Source: Pseudomonas sp. RIT-PI-q (lineage in GTDB: Bacteria > Pseudomonadota > Gammaproteobacteria > Pseudomonadales > Pseudomonadaceae). Taken from it: 64,000 bases of DNA. The DNA lies in the NCBI RefSeq assembly GCF_001297125.1, contig NZ_LHPC01000017.1, positions 1 through 64,000 of the forward strand, given 5' to 3'. The position numbers and the translations under genes are program-made. The notes under the pieces are model-generated. The model searched no databases and was not told where the DNA came from. It was given only the letters and a program-made list of their open reading frames with translations. Positions 8,060 through 19,402 of the stretch are shown here, one piece after another (within the stretch, counting starts at the first letter, position 1; every line of letters begins with the position of its first letter).

Positions 8060-9037
8060 CTATTTACGGGTGGCATCGTCCAGCGCGAGTATCGTGTAGG
8101 CATTCGACACCGTCGTCGCCAGCGTATTGATCACGCCCGAACGCAAGGCGCCCAGCGTCGCCGCCGCCTTGGTGTTTTCACTGGCAATCGCCACCACATT
8201 GGGAATGCGCACCAGTTCCTGCACCGTCAAACCGATCACCCGCCCCTGCAGGGTATTCACGGCCGGCCGGCCATGAATGTCGATAAAGTCGTATCCCATC
8301 ATATCGCCGACGGTCCCGGACAGGCGTGCCTGGGCAATTTCCTGAGGCGAGAACCACCCCATGCGCACCATATTGCTGTCCTCACTCATGTCGCCGATAC
8401 CAATCATTGCAATGTCGGCGCGACGGGCACGGTCGAGAGTCGAACGCACGGTGTCGTTATTGATCAGGTTGCTGCGCAACTCCGGGTTCGCCACCAGGGC
8501 TGGCGCATAAAGCGTTTCGCTTTCCGCACCAAAGCGTAACGCCAGGCGACGGCAAATATGGTCGGGGTTCATGTACTCGCCTGCCTTCAGCGAACCGCCG
8601 ATGGCACAGACAAAGGTGCAATTGCGCGTGACCGGCAGGAACACGTTTTCGGCCACGGCCCCCACATTGCGGCCCATGCCGACGGCGATGATCATGCCAT
8701 CGCTCAACGTCTTGTTCAGGTAGTTGGCCACCAGGCTGGCAACCGCCGAGCGCTGGGTATCGGGGTCACCATGGTCGACGGCGATCAACGCCCGATCCAG
8801 CTGGAAGCGCTCGACCAATGCCTGTTCCAGCTCAATGTTCATCGCAGGATGCTGCAGTACACGTACCTCGACCACGCCTTCATCACGGGCACGCTTGAGC
8901 AGCCGGCTGACCTTCACCCGGGACAAGTCAAAGCGCTTGGCGATCGCCTCCTGAGTGATGTTGTCGAGGTAATAAAGCATGGCCACTTCAGTCATCAGAT
9001 CGATGTCGCTGGCTGCACGCTGTGCACTGTCAGTCAT
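8060..9037 (-). CDS. SorC/EryD-family transcriptional regulator
   Basis: This 325-residue protein begins with a helix-turn-helix (EVAMLYYLDNITQEAIAKRFDLSRVKVSRLLKRA, residues about 14-50; two overlapping parts of one motif) and continues with the SorC/DeoR-type sugar-phosphate-sensing domain (VDHGDPDTQR, VGMGRNVGAVAENV, AIGGSLKAGEYMNPD, IGIGDMSEDSNMVR). This architecture is shared with EryD, the erythritol repressor. The start at 9037 has GGAAG six bases upstream and is preferred over ATG at 9049. It lies convergent to the transporter-kinase operon and probably controls both halves of the locus through the repeated CGATCA-N-ATGATCA sites. The ligand may be a tetrulose phosphate. Confidence 0.86.
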   Translation of the reverse strand: MTDSAQRAASDIDLMTEVAMLYYLDNITQEAIAKRFDLSRVKVSRLLKRARDEGVVEVRVLQHPAMNIELEQALVERFQLDRALIAVDHGDPDTQRSAVASLVANYLNKTLSDGMIIAVGMGRNVGAVAENVFLPVTRNCTFVCAIGGSLKAGEYMNPDHICRRLALRFGAESETLYAPALVANPELRSNLINNDTVRSTLDRARRADIAMIGIGDMSEDSNMVRMGWFSPQEIAQARLSGTVGDMMGYDFIDIHGRPAVNTLQGRVIGLTVQELVRIPNVVAIASENTKAAATLGALRSGVINTLATTVSNAYTILALDDATRK

Positions 9038-9191
9038 GTGAGCTTCCATTTTCGCAACAAAAAACCATTCTCCCTACTCAGCACCGGCCAAGTCCAGCGG
9101 CGAATAGCGAATTCAGCTCGGCGCAATACGCTTCGCCAGATCGAAAATCTCCAGCCACACTTTTTTTCGCAGCACGACGGGCAAGCGTTAT

Positions 9192-9698
9192 CTACGCGCA
9201 CGGGGTTTCCGGGCTTTGGGCTCCGGTAACCAATCGCAGGTTTATCAGCGCGACCCGCCGCCCGTCCGGCGCCAACCGCTCTTCAACCCCATACGGTACA
9301 AACCCGAGCTGCGGATACAGCAGCACCCCCGCCGTATTCTCGTTGAAGCATGACAGCTGCACCTCGCGAGCCCGATGGCGTTCAAACGCCAGCCCTACCA
9401 TCGTCTGTACCAAATACTTCGCGATACCTTGCCCCCGAGCCTGGGGCGACACGATCACGTTGCCGATCGCGCAGATGCCATTGCGCTCAAACGTATAAAA
9501 GTTGGCGAAGCCCATGACAGAACCGTCCCCCTCAACCACCGTTGAGTCGGAACGTTGCGCAATCGATGCCTGCAGTTGGTCTTCCGTCAGCGGGTATTGC
9601 GCCTTCGGGAACATAAAAAAAAGCTCTTGGGAACTCTGAGGAAAGGCGCAAATTGTCGGAACATCTTCAGCGCTGACGGGACGGTAGGTCAGGTGCAT
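9192..9698 (-). CDS. GNAT-family N-acetyltransferase
   Basis: This 168-residue protein has the GNAT fold. The acetyl-CoA pyrophosphate loop is clear (IVSPQARGQGIAKYLVQ, residues about 85-101), followed by the CFNENTAGVLLYPQLGFVP region typical of motif B. The acceptor cannot be deduced. The gene stands alone between the SorC-type regulator and the envelope operon. The C-terminus (VTGAQSPETPCA) is variable in such proteins. Confidence 0.82.
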   Translation of the reverse strand: MHLTYRPVSAEDVPTICAFPQSSQELFFMFPKAQYPLTEDQLQASIAQRSDSTVVEGDGSVMGFANFYTFERNGICAIGNVIVSPQARGQGIAKYLVQTMVGLAFERHRAREVQLSCFNENTAGVLLYPQLGFVPYGVEERLAPDGRRVALINLRLVTGAQSPETPCA

Positions 9699-9998
9699 GG
9701 TTTGGATCCATCCAGGTATCGGGGGTGACAGATTACTTTTTGCGGAGGATGGAGAGAAGCGTTCGCTGTTCAGGTCCAGCTGTGCGACCAGCGGCGGTGA
9801 GGGCTGACAAATACGCTTGGTCCAAAGCGCAAACCGTCTAGCGCAGTAGTGTCCGCGACGCGATCAAGTTCGGTTCAACAACACCGCAGCGCCCTACAAA
9901 CATCTACTTACAAAACAGTCATTCATAAAACCCGATCATGTACTAGCGAGTGTTACGTTACGACGCTCAATCGGGCCATGAGATGTTCTGTTTTAATT
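9699..9998. other. 300-bp intergenic region
   Basis: No RNA gene, repeat or clear operator was found. The frame of the downstream gene stays open upstream of 9978, but the predicted residues are low-complexity and lack secretion features. The interval most likely holds the promoters of the two divergent neighbours. Confidence 0.4.
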
Positions 9999-11297
9999 AT
10001 GCGCATCACCTTTCCCGGTCTTCCTGTCCTCGGTGCTTACCTTGCCCTTGCTTGCCTCTTTGCGGGCGCATGGTTCACCCACCCCGCCCCCAAGCATGCT
10101 TCCTTTGCCCTGATGAGCCCGGCAATGGCGGTGGCTGACAAGGTCGCCAAACCCATTTATACCAGCCGCTTTGCCTCGTCCGGGCTGGTGGACTTCGTGC
10201 ATTCCTCGGCGGTCACCGCCTTGCCTGACGGTAGCCTGATGGCGGTCTGGTTCGCCGGGACTCGCGAAGGTGCAGCCGATGTGCAGGTACGTTCCGCCCG
10301 CTTCAATGTGAGCACCGGCGAGTGGGGCGCGGAACAGGTCATGGCGACCCGTGATTCAACCCAGCAAGGCACTCGAAAATACATACGCAAACTCGGCAAC
10401 CCGGTGGTCGCGCTCGCGCCGGACAATCGCCTGTGGTTGTTCTACGTGTCTGTGTCGATGGGCGGATGGGCCGGCAGCGCCGTCAATGTGATGGTTTCAG
10501 ACGACTTTGGCGGGCATTGGTCCGAGCCGCGCCAATTGATCACGTCACCCTTTCTGAACATCAGCACCCTGGTCCGCTCGGCACCGGTGTTTCATGTCGA
10601 CGGCTCCATCGGTTTGCCGGTCTACCACGAGTTCCTGGGCAAGTTTGCCGAGTACCTGTACTTGAGCGCTGACGGCGAGGTAATCGACAAATACCGCATC
10701 AGCCACGGCAATAACTCATTGCAACCGGCGGTAGTGCCGCTGGATGGCCAGCGTGGCATCGCCTTGTTGCGCTATGCCGGCAACACTCATCACCGTGTCT
10801 TGGCGAGCCGCACGGAAGATGCCGGGCAAACCTGGAGCGAACCTTATCCGCTCGATCCGTCGAACCCGAATTCCTCACTGGCAGCCGTCGCGACGCCCGA
10901 ACATGGGTTGCTGGTAGCGCTAAACGACCTGCAAGAGGGGCGCTTCAAGCTGAGCCTGTACGGCACCGACGCGAAAATGGACGATTGGCGCTCGTTGCGC
11001 GACCTGGACAAATCACCGGATCCGCAAGGCGCGCCGTTTTCACCGCTCGCCTACAAGGAAATCATCGGCAGAGAGTTCCGCGGTTCCAGTGGCAAGCTTC
11101 GCGAACCGCTGGAGGCGCAGTTCCTCGACAACCTCGACAAGCGTGTCTGCAAAAGCCAAGGCTGTGAGTTCGAATATGAATACCCGTACTTCATCCGCAG
11201 CCCCGACGGGATGTATCACCTGGTTTATTCCTGGAACAACACCTTCATCAAACACGTCACCTTCAATGATGCGTGGCTGTCCGAGCGTCTCAAATGA
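9999..11297 (+). CDS. Sialidase-like BNR-repeat protein, exported or membrane-anchored
   Basis: This protein of about 432 residues has an N-terminal hydrophobic segment (MRITFPGLPVLGAYLALAC, then LFAGAWF) that looks like a signal anchor. It then has a BNR_2-type beta-propeller. HSSAVTALPDGSLMAVWFAG followed by TREGAADVQV is the conserved first blade. Two Asp-boxes are visible (VSDDFGGHW and RTEDAGQTW), as is the C-terminal YPYFIRSPDG...YSWNNTFIKHV blade. Sialidases and many proteins of other function share this fold, so activity on sialic or related acids is only possible. The start is uncertain: ATG at 9978 is also usable. Its stop overlaps the next start (ATGA). Confidence 0.8.
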   Translation: MRITFPGLPVLGAYLALACLFAGAWFTHPAPKHASFALMSPAMAVADKVAKPIYTSRFASSGLVDFVHSSAVTALPDGSLMAVWFAGTREGAADVQVRSARFNVSTGEWGAEQVMATRDSTQQGTRKYIRKLGNPVVALAPDNRLWLFYVSVSMGGWAGSAVNVMVSDDFGGHWSEPRQLITSPFLNISTLVRSAPVFHVDGSIGLPVYHEFLGKFAEYLYLSADGEVIDKYRISHGNNSLQPAVVPLDGQRGIALLRYAGNTHHRVLASRTEDAGQTWSEPYPLDPSNPNSSLAAVATPEHGLLVALNDLQEGRFKLSLYGTDAKMDDWRSLRDLDKSPDPQGAPFSPLAYKEIIGREFRGSSGKLREPLEAQFLDNLDKRVCKSQGCEFEYEYPYFIRSPDGMYHLVYSWNNTFIKHVTFNDAWLSERLK

Positions 11298-11905
11298 TTA
11301 GTCTGTGGCAAGCCCATGCCAGCTTCGCGATGATGATCTTCCTGGTGCTGCCGTCCTTTGGCCTGAACAGGGCCTGGCGCATCGCGTTGCTGATCGCACT
11401 GTTGGCTGCCAGCTTCATACCGCTGGACGGGTTGTCGTTGGCCGCGTACTTGCGCAGCCACATTGATGACCTGGCGATCACCTCGTTGGTGTTCATGGTG
11501 TGGGGCTGCTTGCGTCGACTGGATATCTTGCCGCCTGCGCAGCACGGTCAAACCAGCGTACTGATCCTCTTCGCCGCGATGGCCCTGGTGCTGTACCCGG
11601 CAACCCTGGGCCTGAGTGATCTGGACCCTTACCGGTTGGGTTTCAGCCCACGCCCCCTGTTGATTTTCATCGCTCTGCTCACGCTAGGCCTGTTTTACCT
11701 GCGCAACGGCCTGGCCGTCGCAATGTTGGCCGGCGCGACGCTGGCCTTCATCGCCGGGATAAAACCTTCACACAACTATTGGGATTACCTGGTTGATCCG
11801 CTGCTGGGCCTGTATTGCTGCCTGGCACTGCTGATGCTGGCGACGCGCTGGCTGTATCGCAAGCTCATCACGCTGTGCGGTCCCATGCGAAAAAATTCCG
11901 TTTGA
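11294..11905 (+). CDS. Multi-pass inner-membrane protein of unknown function
   Basis: This 203-residue protein is mostly hydrophobic, with about six predicted membrane helices (ASFAMMIFLVLPSFGL, IALLIALLAASFIPL, LAITSLVFMVW, VLILFAAMALVLYP, LLIFIALLTLGLFYL and LLGLYCCLALLMLA). No enzymatic motif is recognised. The start overlaps the sialidase-like stop by four bases, so the two are translationally coupled. The sulfatase-fold gene follows 32 bp later. It may form a membrane partner for its neighbours. The C-terminus is short and basic. Confidence 0.75.
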   Translation: MISLWQAHASFAMMIFLVLPSFGLNRAWRIALLIALLAASFIPLDGLSLAAYLRSHIDDLAITSLVFMVWGCLRRLDILPPAQHGQTSVLILFAAMALVLYPATLGLSDLDPYRLGFSPRPLLIFIALLTLGLFYLRNGLAVAMLAGATLAFIAGIKPSHNYWDYLVDPLLGLYCCLALLMLATRWLYRKLITLCGPMRKNSV

Positions 11906-11937
11906 GATTTATCGACATTTTTAACAGGGGAACATGG

Positions 11938-13974
11938 ATGGGTTGGCTGAAATCGAGACGTTTGCATTACTGGCTGGGCGCAACAGCGATCTTGTTTGTG
12001 CTGTTTGCACTGCTGCGGGTGGTGTTCTTTTTCGGCTTCTCCGGGTTCGACGCCAAAGCCCTGAGCGACGAAAAGGCTGTCCTGGAAACCCTGGGCATCG
12101 GCTTTCGTTTCGACTTGCGTCTTGCCATTCTGGTGATGCTGCCGTTGGCGTTGCTGGCCTGGATTCCGCGCTGGAACCTGATCGGCAGCCGCCTGCTTCG
12201 CCTCGTCGCCCGGGTGTATCTGGTCGCTATCCTCAGCGCTCTGCTGCTGATCTACATCATCGATTTTGGCCATTACGCTTACCTGGGCGTAAGGATTAAC
12301 GCCACGGTGTTGCGTTTCATCGAGGATGCGCAAATATCCCGTGACATGGTCTGGCAAACCTACCCGGTTATCTGGATTTCACTGGGTTGGCTGGCCACGG
12401 TCGCTTTCGTGACACTGGCCCTGGTGCGCCTGGAACGCGTCACGCTGGACCGTCCGCGCAAGCCCATTCACAAGCTCTCCGCGACATGGGGTGGTGCGGT
12501 GATGGTCGTGCTGGTGCTGCTGGGCATTTTGGGCCGTGTCGAGAACATGAACCTGGAAAACCCGGTCCCGTTGCGCTGGAGCGATGCATTCTTCTCGGGC
12601 AATAACCAGGTCGCTGCGTTGGGCCTGAACCCGGTGATCTTCCTCTACGACACGGTCAAGGTCGGCCAGTCGCGTTATGACGAAGCTCAGGTACGCGAGC
12701 ATTACGCAGCCATGGCCAAGTATCTGGGCGTCGACCAGCCCGACCCGCAAACCCTGAACTTCGTCCGCCATCAGGCACCACAACCTTACAAAGTACCGGG
12801 CTCACGGCCACCGAACGTGATGTTCATCATGCTCGAATCGCTGGGCACCAGTGCCGTCGGCGCCTATGGCAACCCGATCAACCCGACACCAAATATCGAT
12901 CGCCTGGCCACGCAGAGCTGGTTCTTCGAGCACTTTTACGTGCCGGTGACCGGGACCGCAAAAACCGTCTGGGCCAGCATCAGCGGAGTACCGGACGTCA
13001 CGCGCCAGGAAACCGCGACGCGCAATCCGCTGATCACCCAGCAGAACACGCTGATCAATGCCTTCACCGGTTACGAGAAGATCTACACCATCGGCGGCAA
13101 CTCCGGCTGGGCCAACATGAATGCCTTGATTCGGCAAAGCATCGACGGCGTCCGCTTGTTCGAAGAGCGTGACTGGAAATCCCCGGTGGTGGACGTCTGG
13201 GGGATCTCGGATCTGGACCTGTTCAAGGAAACCGACCAGATCCTGCAAGCACTGCCCAAGGACAAACCGTTCTTCGCCTACGTGCAAACGGCCGGCAACC
13301 ACCGCCCCTTCACGATTCCCAAGAGCAATGACGGGTTCGAGGTCAAGCACCCGACCCTGGAAGAAGTCCAGGCCGCGGGCTCACGCAGTGTCGAGCAGTA
13401 CAACGCCGTGCGTTTGCTCGACTTCAACATCGGCCGCCTGATGGAAATCGCCAAGGCCGGTGGCTGGTACGAAAACACCATTTTCGTGATGTTTGGCGAC
13501 CACAACACCCGCATCGCCCAGATCCCTTTCCTGGCTCCGGCCTACGAGCAACTGGGCCTGGAAAGCAACGCGGTGCCGATGCTGATTCATGCACCCGGTT
13601 TGCTCGGGACGCGTAAGGTCAAGGAAGCGGTCGGCCTGGTGGACTTGCTGCCAACCGTGGCTGGCATGGCCGGTCTTGAGTTCCGCAACAGCGGCATGGG
13701 CCGTGATATCCAGCAGCCAGCGCCCGAGGGTGAGCGCGTGGTGCCGTTGGTCTTGCGTGAAGGCACGTTCCCGCTGATTGCCGGCGTGACCCAACACTAT
13801 ATGGTGCAAATGGAGCATGACGGCAGCTCGCCGAGCCTGCATGACCTGGCCTCCCAAACCCCGCTGGACAACGTCGCCCAGCAAAACCCTGAAGAATTCA
13901 AACGCCTGGTGGAACTGACCCGCGCCATGCATGAAACCTCACGGTTGATGCTGTACCAGAACGTGCGCAAGTGA
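11938..13974 (+). CDS. LtaS/OpgB-like membrane sulfatase-fold phospho- or polyol-phosphate transferase
   Basis: This 678-residue protein has an N-terminal block of about five membrane helices (residues 12-205) and a periplasmic alkaline-phosphatase/sulfatase domain from about residue 290. That domain opens with NVMFIMLESLGTSAVGAYG, whose Glu is a metal ligand. It has a candidate nucleophile Thr in VTGTAKTVWASISG and a metal site in VMFGDHNTR. The layout matches lipoteichoic acid synthase and the Gram-negative OpgB/MdoB phosphoglycerol transferases. A glycan, glucan or lipid head-group transfer in the periplasm is likely. AGGGG precedes the start at 11938. It completes a three-gene operon. Confidence 0.85.
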   Translation: MGWLKSRRLHYWLGATAILFVLFALLRVVFFFGFSGFDAKALSDEKAVLETLGIGFRFDLRLAILVMLPLALLAWIPRWNLIGSRLLRLVARVYLVAILSALLLIYIIDFGHYAYLGVRINATVLRFIEDAQISRDMVWQTYPVIWISLGWLATVAFVTLALVRLERVTLDRPRKPIHKLSATWGGAVMVVLVLLGILGRVENMNLENPVPLRWSDAFFSGNNQVAALGLNPVIFLYDTVKVGQSRYDEAQVREHYAAMAKYLGVDQPDPQTLNFVRHQAPQPYKVPGSRPPNVMFIMLESLGTSAVGAYGNPINPTPNIDRLATQSWFFEHFYVPVTGTAKTVWASISGVPDVTRQETATRNPLITQQNTLINAFTGYEKIYTIGGNSGWANMNALIRQSIDGVRLFEERDWKSPVVDVWGISDLDLFKETDQILQALPKDKPFFAYVQTAGNHRPFTIPKSNDGFEVKHPTLEEVQAAGSRSVEQYNAVRLLDFNIGRLMEIAKAGGWYENTIFVMFGDHNTRIAQIPFLAPAYEQLGLESNAVPMLIHAPGLLGTRKVKEAVGLVDLLPTVAGMAGLEFRNSGMGRDIQQPAPEGERVVPLVLREGTFPLIAGVTQHYMVQMEHDGSSPSLHDLASQTPLDNVAQQNPEEFKRLVELTRAMHETSRLMLYQNVRK

Positions 13975-13980
13975 AGGTTT

Positions 13981-14011
13981 TCCCGCGTCTACACTGCTAA
14001 TAGACGCGGGA
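13981..14011. terminator. 11-bp stem hairpin after the LtaS-like gene
   Basis: TCCCGCGTCTA at 13981-13991 pairs perfectly with TAGACGCGGGA at 14001-14011 across a nine-base loop. It starts six bases after the stop codon. There is no strong T run, so it may be a weak terminator or a 3'-end stabiliser. Confidence 0.55.
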
Positions 14012-14040
14012 TTCCCCGTGACGCCTTAAAAGACTCTGCC

Positions 14041-16606
<2,566 letters not shown>

Positions 16607-16630
16607 CGCAAGCGTACTGCCGAAAGCCCG

Positions 16631-16656
16631 CAACGCCTCCCTGAGTGGAGGCGTTG
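16631..16656 (+). terminator. Hairpin after katG
   Basis: CAACGCCTCC (16631-16640) and GGAGGCGTTG (16647-16656) form a perfect 10-bp stem with a six-base loop 24 bp after the katG stop. The following bases (TGCTGTGTG) are only moderately T-rich, so termination may be partial. Confidence 0.65.
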
Positions 16657-16681
16657 TGCTGTGTGCTGATTGGCGGAACGA

Positions 16682-16765
16682 CTAAACGGGAGAGATCGTG
16701 GCGAGGGCGCCAATCAAAATGGTCAACACCAGAAATCCACCGAGGAAAATCGCCATCTTGCCCAT
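16682..16765 (-). CDS. 27-residue single-pass membrane peptide
   Basis: A short frame on the minus strand encodes 27 residues, beginning MGKMAIFLGGFL and ending ALATISPV. A strong GGAGG lies five bases before the ATG. Nearly all of the peptide is one hydrophobic helix with a Lys at residue 3, suggesting an inner-membrane peptide with its N-terminus in the cytoplasm. The clean Shine-Dalgarno, good spacing and smooth hydrophobic pattern argue for a real gene. It is convergent with katG and upstream of the ExuT terminator. Function is unknown; similar tiny proteins are often involved in stress responses. Confidence 0.62.
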   Translation of the reverse strand: MGKMAIFLGGFLVLTILIGALATISPV

Positions 16766-16938
16766 TGAGGCCTCCTACATAATGAGTTTGCGGTGCAGCA
16801 GTTCCGATGAACGCTGACCGTGCCGTCATTGTGAGCCGAGGGCTGTGTGCATTACAGATGCAGAAAGCGAAGAAAAAACCGGATCAGATACCAACCCCTG
16901 TAAGGGCTGCCACAGGCTGCGATCTTTTGACCTTAAAA

Positions 16939-16981
16939 ACAAAAAAGCCCCGTCCCATCCAGATGGGACAGAGCCTTTTAC
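16939..16981 (-). terminator. Rho-independent terminator of the ExuT-like gene
   Basis: Read on the minus strand, AAAAGGCTCTGTCCCATC and GATGGGACGGGGCTTTTTT form a GC-rich hairpin followed by a run of T. It begins 16 bp past the stop of the transporter gene. The opposite strand also carries A/T runs, so it may work in both directions. Confidence 0.85.
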
Positions 16982-16996
16982 CGCACTGAACGCTGC

Positions 16997-18400
16997 TTAC
17001 AGGTCAGTGATTTCCTTATGACGCGGCACCAGCGTCTTCATCACGCTCCACGCCACCAGATAGGCCAGCGCACAGATGGCAAACATGATCATGTAGCCGG
17101 TGTGAATATCGTTGATGGACTTGTAGTAGTCGAACACCCAGCCGCCGATCTTGGTCATCACGACACCGCCCAAGCCCCCGGCCATGCCGCCGATACCGAC
17201 CACCGAAGCGACGGTCTTTTTCGGGAACATGTCGGACACGGTGGTGAAGATATTGCACGACCACGCCTGGTGCGCCGACGCGCCCACACCGATCAGCAGT
17301 ACCGGCACCCAGAAACTGATGTAACCGAATGGCTGCGCCAGCAGCACCAGCAGTGGGAAGCACGCAATCACCAGCATGGCTTTCATGCGACCGTCATACG
17401 GCTTGTCGCCGCGCGCCATGAAATAGCTCGGGAACCAGCCGCCGCCAATACTGCCCACCATGGTCATGCTGTACAACACGGCCAGCGGCAACACGATGGC
17501 TTGGCCCTTCATGCCATATTGCGCGGACAGATAGGTTGGCAGCCAGAACAGGAAGAACCACCACACACCGTCGGTCATGAACTTGCCGAAGGCAAAGGCC
17601 CAGGTCTGGCGGTAGGTCAGCAACTTGAACCACGAGACTTTTTTGACGACTTCGCCCGCCACCGGCGCGGTGACCACTTCGACCGTATCATCGCTGCGGA
17701 TGTAGGCCAGTTCCTGCGCCGACAAGCGTTTTTGCTGTTCCGGCTTCTCGTACAAGGCAATCCAGACGGCCACCCAAACGAAGCCCAACATCCCGATGAC
17801 GATAAACGCCGCTTCCCATCCCCACAGGCCGGCAATCAGCGGCACGCAGATCGGTGCCAGGACCGCGCCAACGTTCGCGCCAGAGTTAAAGATACCGGTG
17901 GCGAAAGAGCGTTCCTTCTTCGGAAAGTATTCGGCAGTGGCCTTGATCGCAATCGGGAAGTTACCCGCTTCGCCGATCGCCAACACAGCGCGCGACAGCA
18001 TGAAGCCGGCAATCGAAACCGGGATGGCCGCAAGGCCAAACGCGCTGGTCACGGCAGCGATGCCCTCGCCCATCGGCACCGAAAACGCGTGCATCATCGC
18101 GCCAGTCGACCAAATGCCGATCGCCACGATATAGGCTGTCTTGGTGCCGATCTTATCGACGAAACGGCCGGCGAACAGCATGGAAATCGCGTACACAAAC
18201 TGGAAAACCGAAGCGATGTTGGCGTAATCGGTATTACTCCAGCCAAATTGCGTCGACAGATCCGGCGCCAACAAACTCAGTACCTGACGGTCCAGGTAGT
18301 TGACGGTGGTGGCAAAAAACAACAGCGCACAGATCGTCCAGCGATATTTGCCAACGGCCTGGCCTATGCGTTGCGGATTGATGGGCTCGTTCAGATTCAT
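16997..18400 (-). CDS. MFS transporter, hexuronate/ACS family (ExuT-like)
   Basis: This 467-residue protein has twelve predicted membrane helices and the anion:cation symporter signature. TVNYLDRQVLSLLAPDL lies in helix 1, followed by AGRFVDKIGTK (cytoplasmic A motif) and the SRAVLAIGEAGNFPIAIKA region typical of ExuT-like hexuronate carriers. The central loop (residues about 215-245) is polar. It probably imports a sugar acid such as glucuronate or galacturonate by proton symport. No uronate catabolic gene lies next to it, so the substrate is unproven. A well-formed terminator follows. The upstream region holds GATCTC-N12-GAGATC at 18431-18454. Confidence 0.87.
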   Translation of the reverse strand: MNLNEPINPQRIGQAVGKYRWTICALLFFATTVNYLDRQVLSLLAPDLSTQFGWSNTDYANIASVFQFVYAISMLFAGRFVDKIGTKTAYIVAIGIWSTGAMMHAFSVPMGEGIAAVTSAFGLAAIPVSIAGFMLSRAVLAIGEAGNFPIAIKATAEYFPKKERSFATGIFNSGANVGAVLAPICVPLIAGLWGWEAAFIVIGMLGFVWVAVWIALYEKPEQQKRLSAQELAYIRSDDTVEVVTAPVAGEVVKKVSWFKLLTYRQTWAFAFGKFMTDGVWWFFLFWLPTYLSAQYGMKGQAIVLPLAVLYSMTMVGSIGGGWFPSYFMARGDKPYDGRMKAMLVIACFPLLVLLAQPFGYISFWVPVLLIGVGASAHQAWSCNIFTTVSDMFPKKTVASVVGIGGMAGGLGGVVMTKIGGWVFDYYKSINDIHTGYMIMFAICALAYLVAWSVMKTLVPRHKEITDL

Positions 18401-19171
18401 AGCATCACTTTATTATTGGATTATGGTGATGATCTCTCGGTTTCAAGCGAGATCAATTGTGTCGTAGAACATCGCCAATACGCGAGAGTTCGCGTCAAGG
18501 CAGGTCAGATTTCCACCGTGTTACCCGATCGACTAAATGACGTCCCCCCGCTACCGGTTGCATGACGCATTAGCGCAACTCTCAGTGACCGGGGTTGGAT
18601 TTGTAGCTAGTGCTTCAGGCGTTTGGCGGATGAGCGAGCAGGCAAGATCGAGCCATGGGAAGCGGCATTCGAGGAGGTAAGTACGCGGGTTGTTTTCATG
18701 ATGGGGGCCGACACTCGTTTTTATTTTTAGGGTTGAACAGCTGACTTATCGTCTGTCGTCGTACAACTGTCGCTTTTATATCGACTTCGGTACTGGGCTG
18801 TCAATCTGAAAAATGGCCGTTCGTCTTGATAAAGACTGCTGGATTAAGTTCCAGTTTCGTACAGAATGCGCTGGTTGTGGGGGTGGTAGCCCTTGATTTG
18901 TGGGGTGTAGACGGCCATGCGTGGGGTTTTGATCGGCATCCTACGTTGTACGATGACCAATATCATGTGCTTCGCTTTGGCGAAATCAGGCTTGATTCTT
19001 GATTGGGGGCTTTGACGTGGCGCGGATCAACGTTGATAGAGGCGCCGATGGAGGTAGCTTCAGGTTGACTGAGAGGCTCAGGGCGTGAGGGGGCGGTGCG
19101 TCAAAATCAAAAGCTGAAAGCGAGCTAACGCTCGGCCTGATGAGTGGTGAAAAGCGCACGTCAACCCATTT
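18401..19171. other. Long intergenic region upstream of the ExuT-like gene
   Basis: About 770 bp without a convincing gene. The first 60 bp should hold the transporter promoter; GATCTC (18431-18436) and GAGATC (18449-18454) form a weak inverted repeat there. The centre is less GC-rich than the surroundings and contains one 85-codon open stretch without a good start, treated separately. This could be a decayed gene or recently acquired DNA. Confidence 0.4.
18826..19002 (+). other. Possible gene remnant
   Basis: One frame is open from 18745 to the stop at 19002 (85 codons). It reads like protein, with the segment GVDGHAWGFDRHPTLYDDQ and an upstream stretch VAFISTSVLGCQ that resembles a lipoprotein signal. 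There is no ATG or GTG; TTG at 18826 is the only standard start and has no ribosome-binding site. A truncated or decayed small lipoprotein gene would explain this. No family is recognised. Confidence 0.2.
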
Positions 19172-19330
19172 CCTGTAGGAGCTGGCTTGCCAGCGAAGGT
19201 CGTTAACGATGACGCGTTTCAACACGATAAACGTGGCGCATTTGAATCCTTCGCTGGCAAGCCAGCTCCTACAGGGGATTGGGGGACGACACGGTCAATG
19301 TAGGAGCTGCCGAAGGCTGCGATCTTTTGA
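19172..19330. repeat. REPIN plus a second REP-like element
   Basis: Two REP palindromes in inverted order (19172-19200 and 19248-19275) enclose a spacer that recurs elsewhere in the window in the opposite orientation. A different repeat (TGTAGGAGCTGCCGAAGGCTG onward, 19297-19330; given as start only) follows, of the same type as at 33726-33814. Confidence 0.85.
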
Positions 19331-19402
19331 TCTTGCCGTCGCTGTAGCTGCAGATTTGAGACCTGATGCTGACTGAATGCGGAGCCCTCAAAACCCACCC
19401 AC

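Noticed and set aside
9849..9998. N-terminal extension of the sialidase-like protein
   Set aside because: The extra residues are Ser/Thr-rich and precede a clear signal-anchor segment. No ribosome-binding site supports the earlier start.
17018..18565. 515-codon open frame opposite the ExuT-like gene
   Set aside because: It is antisense to a well-formed twelve-helix transporter and has no recognisable protein features.
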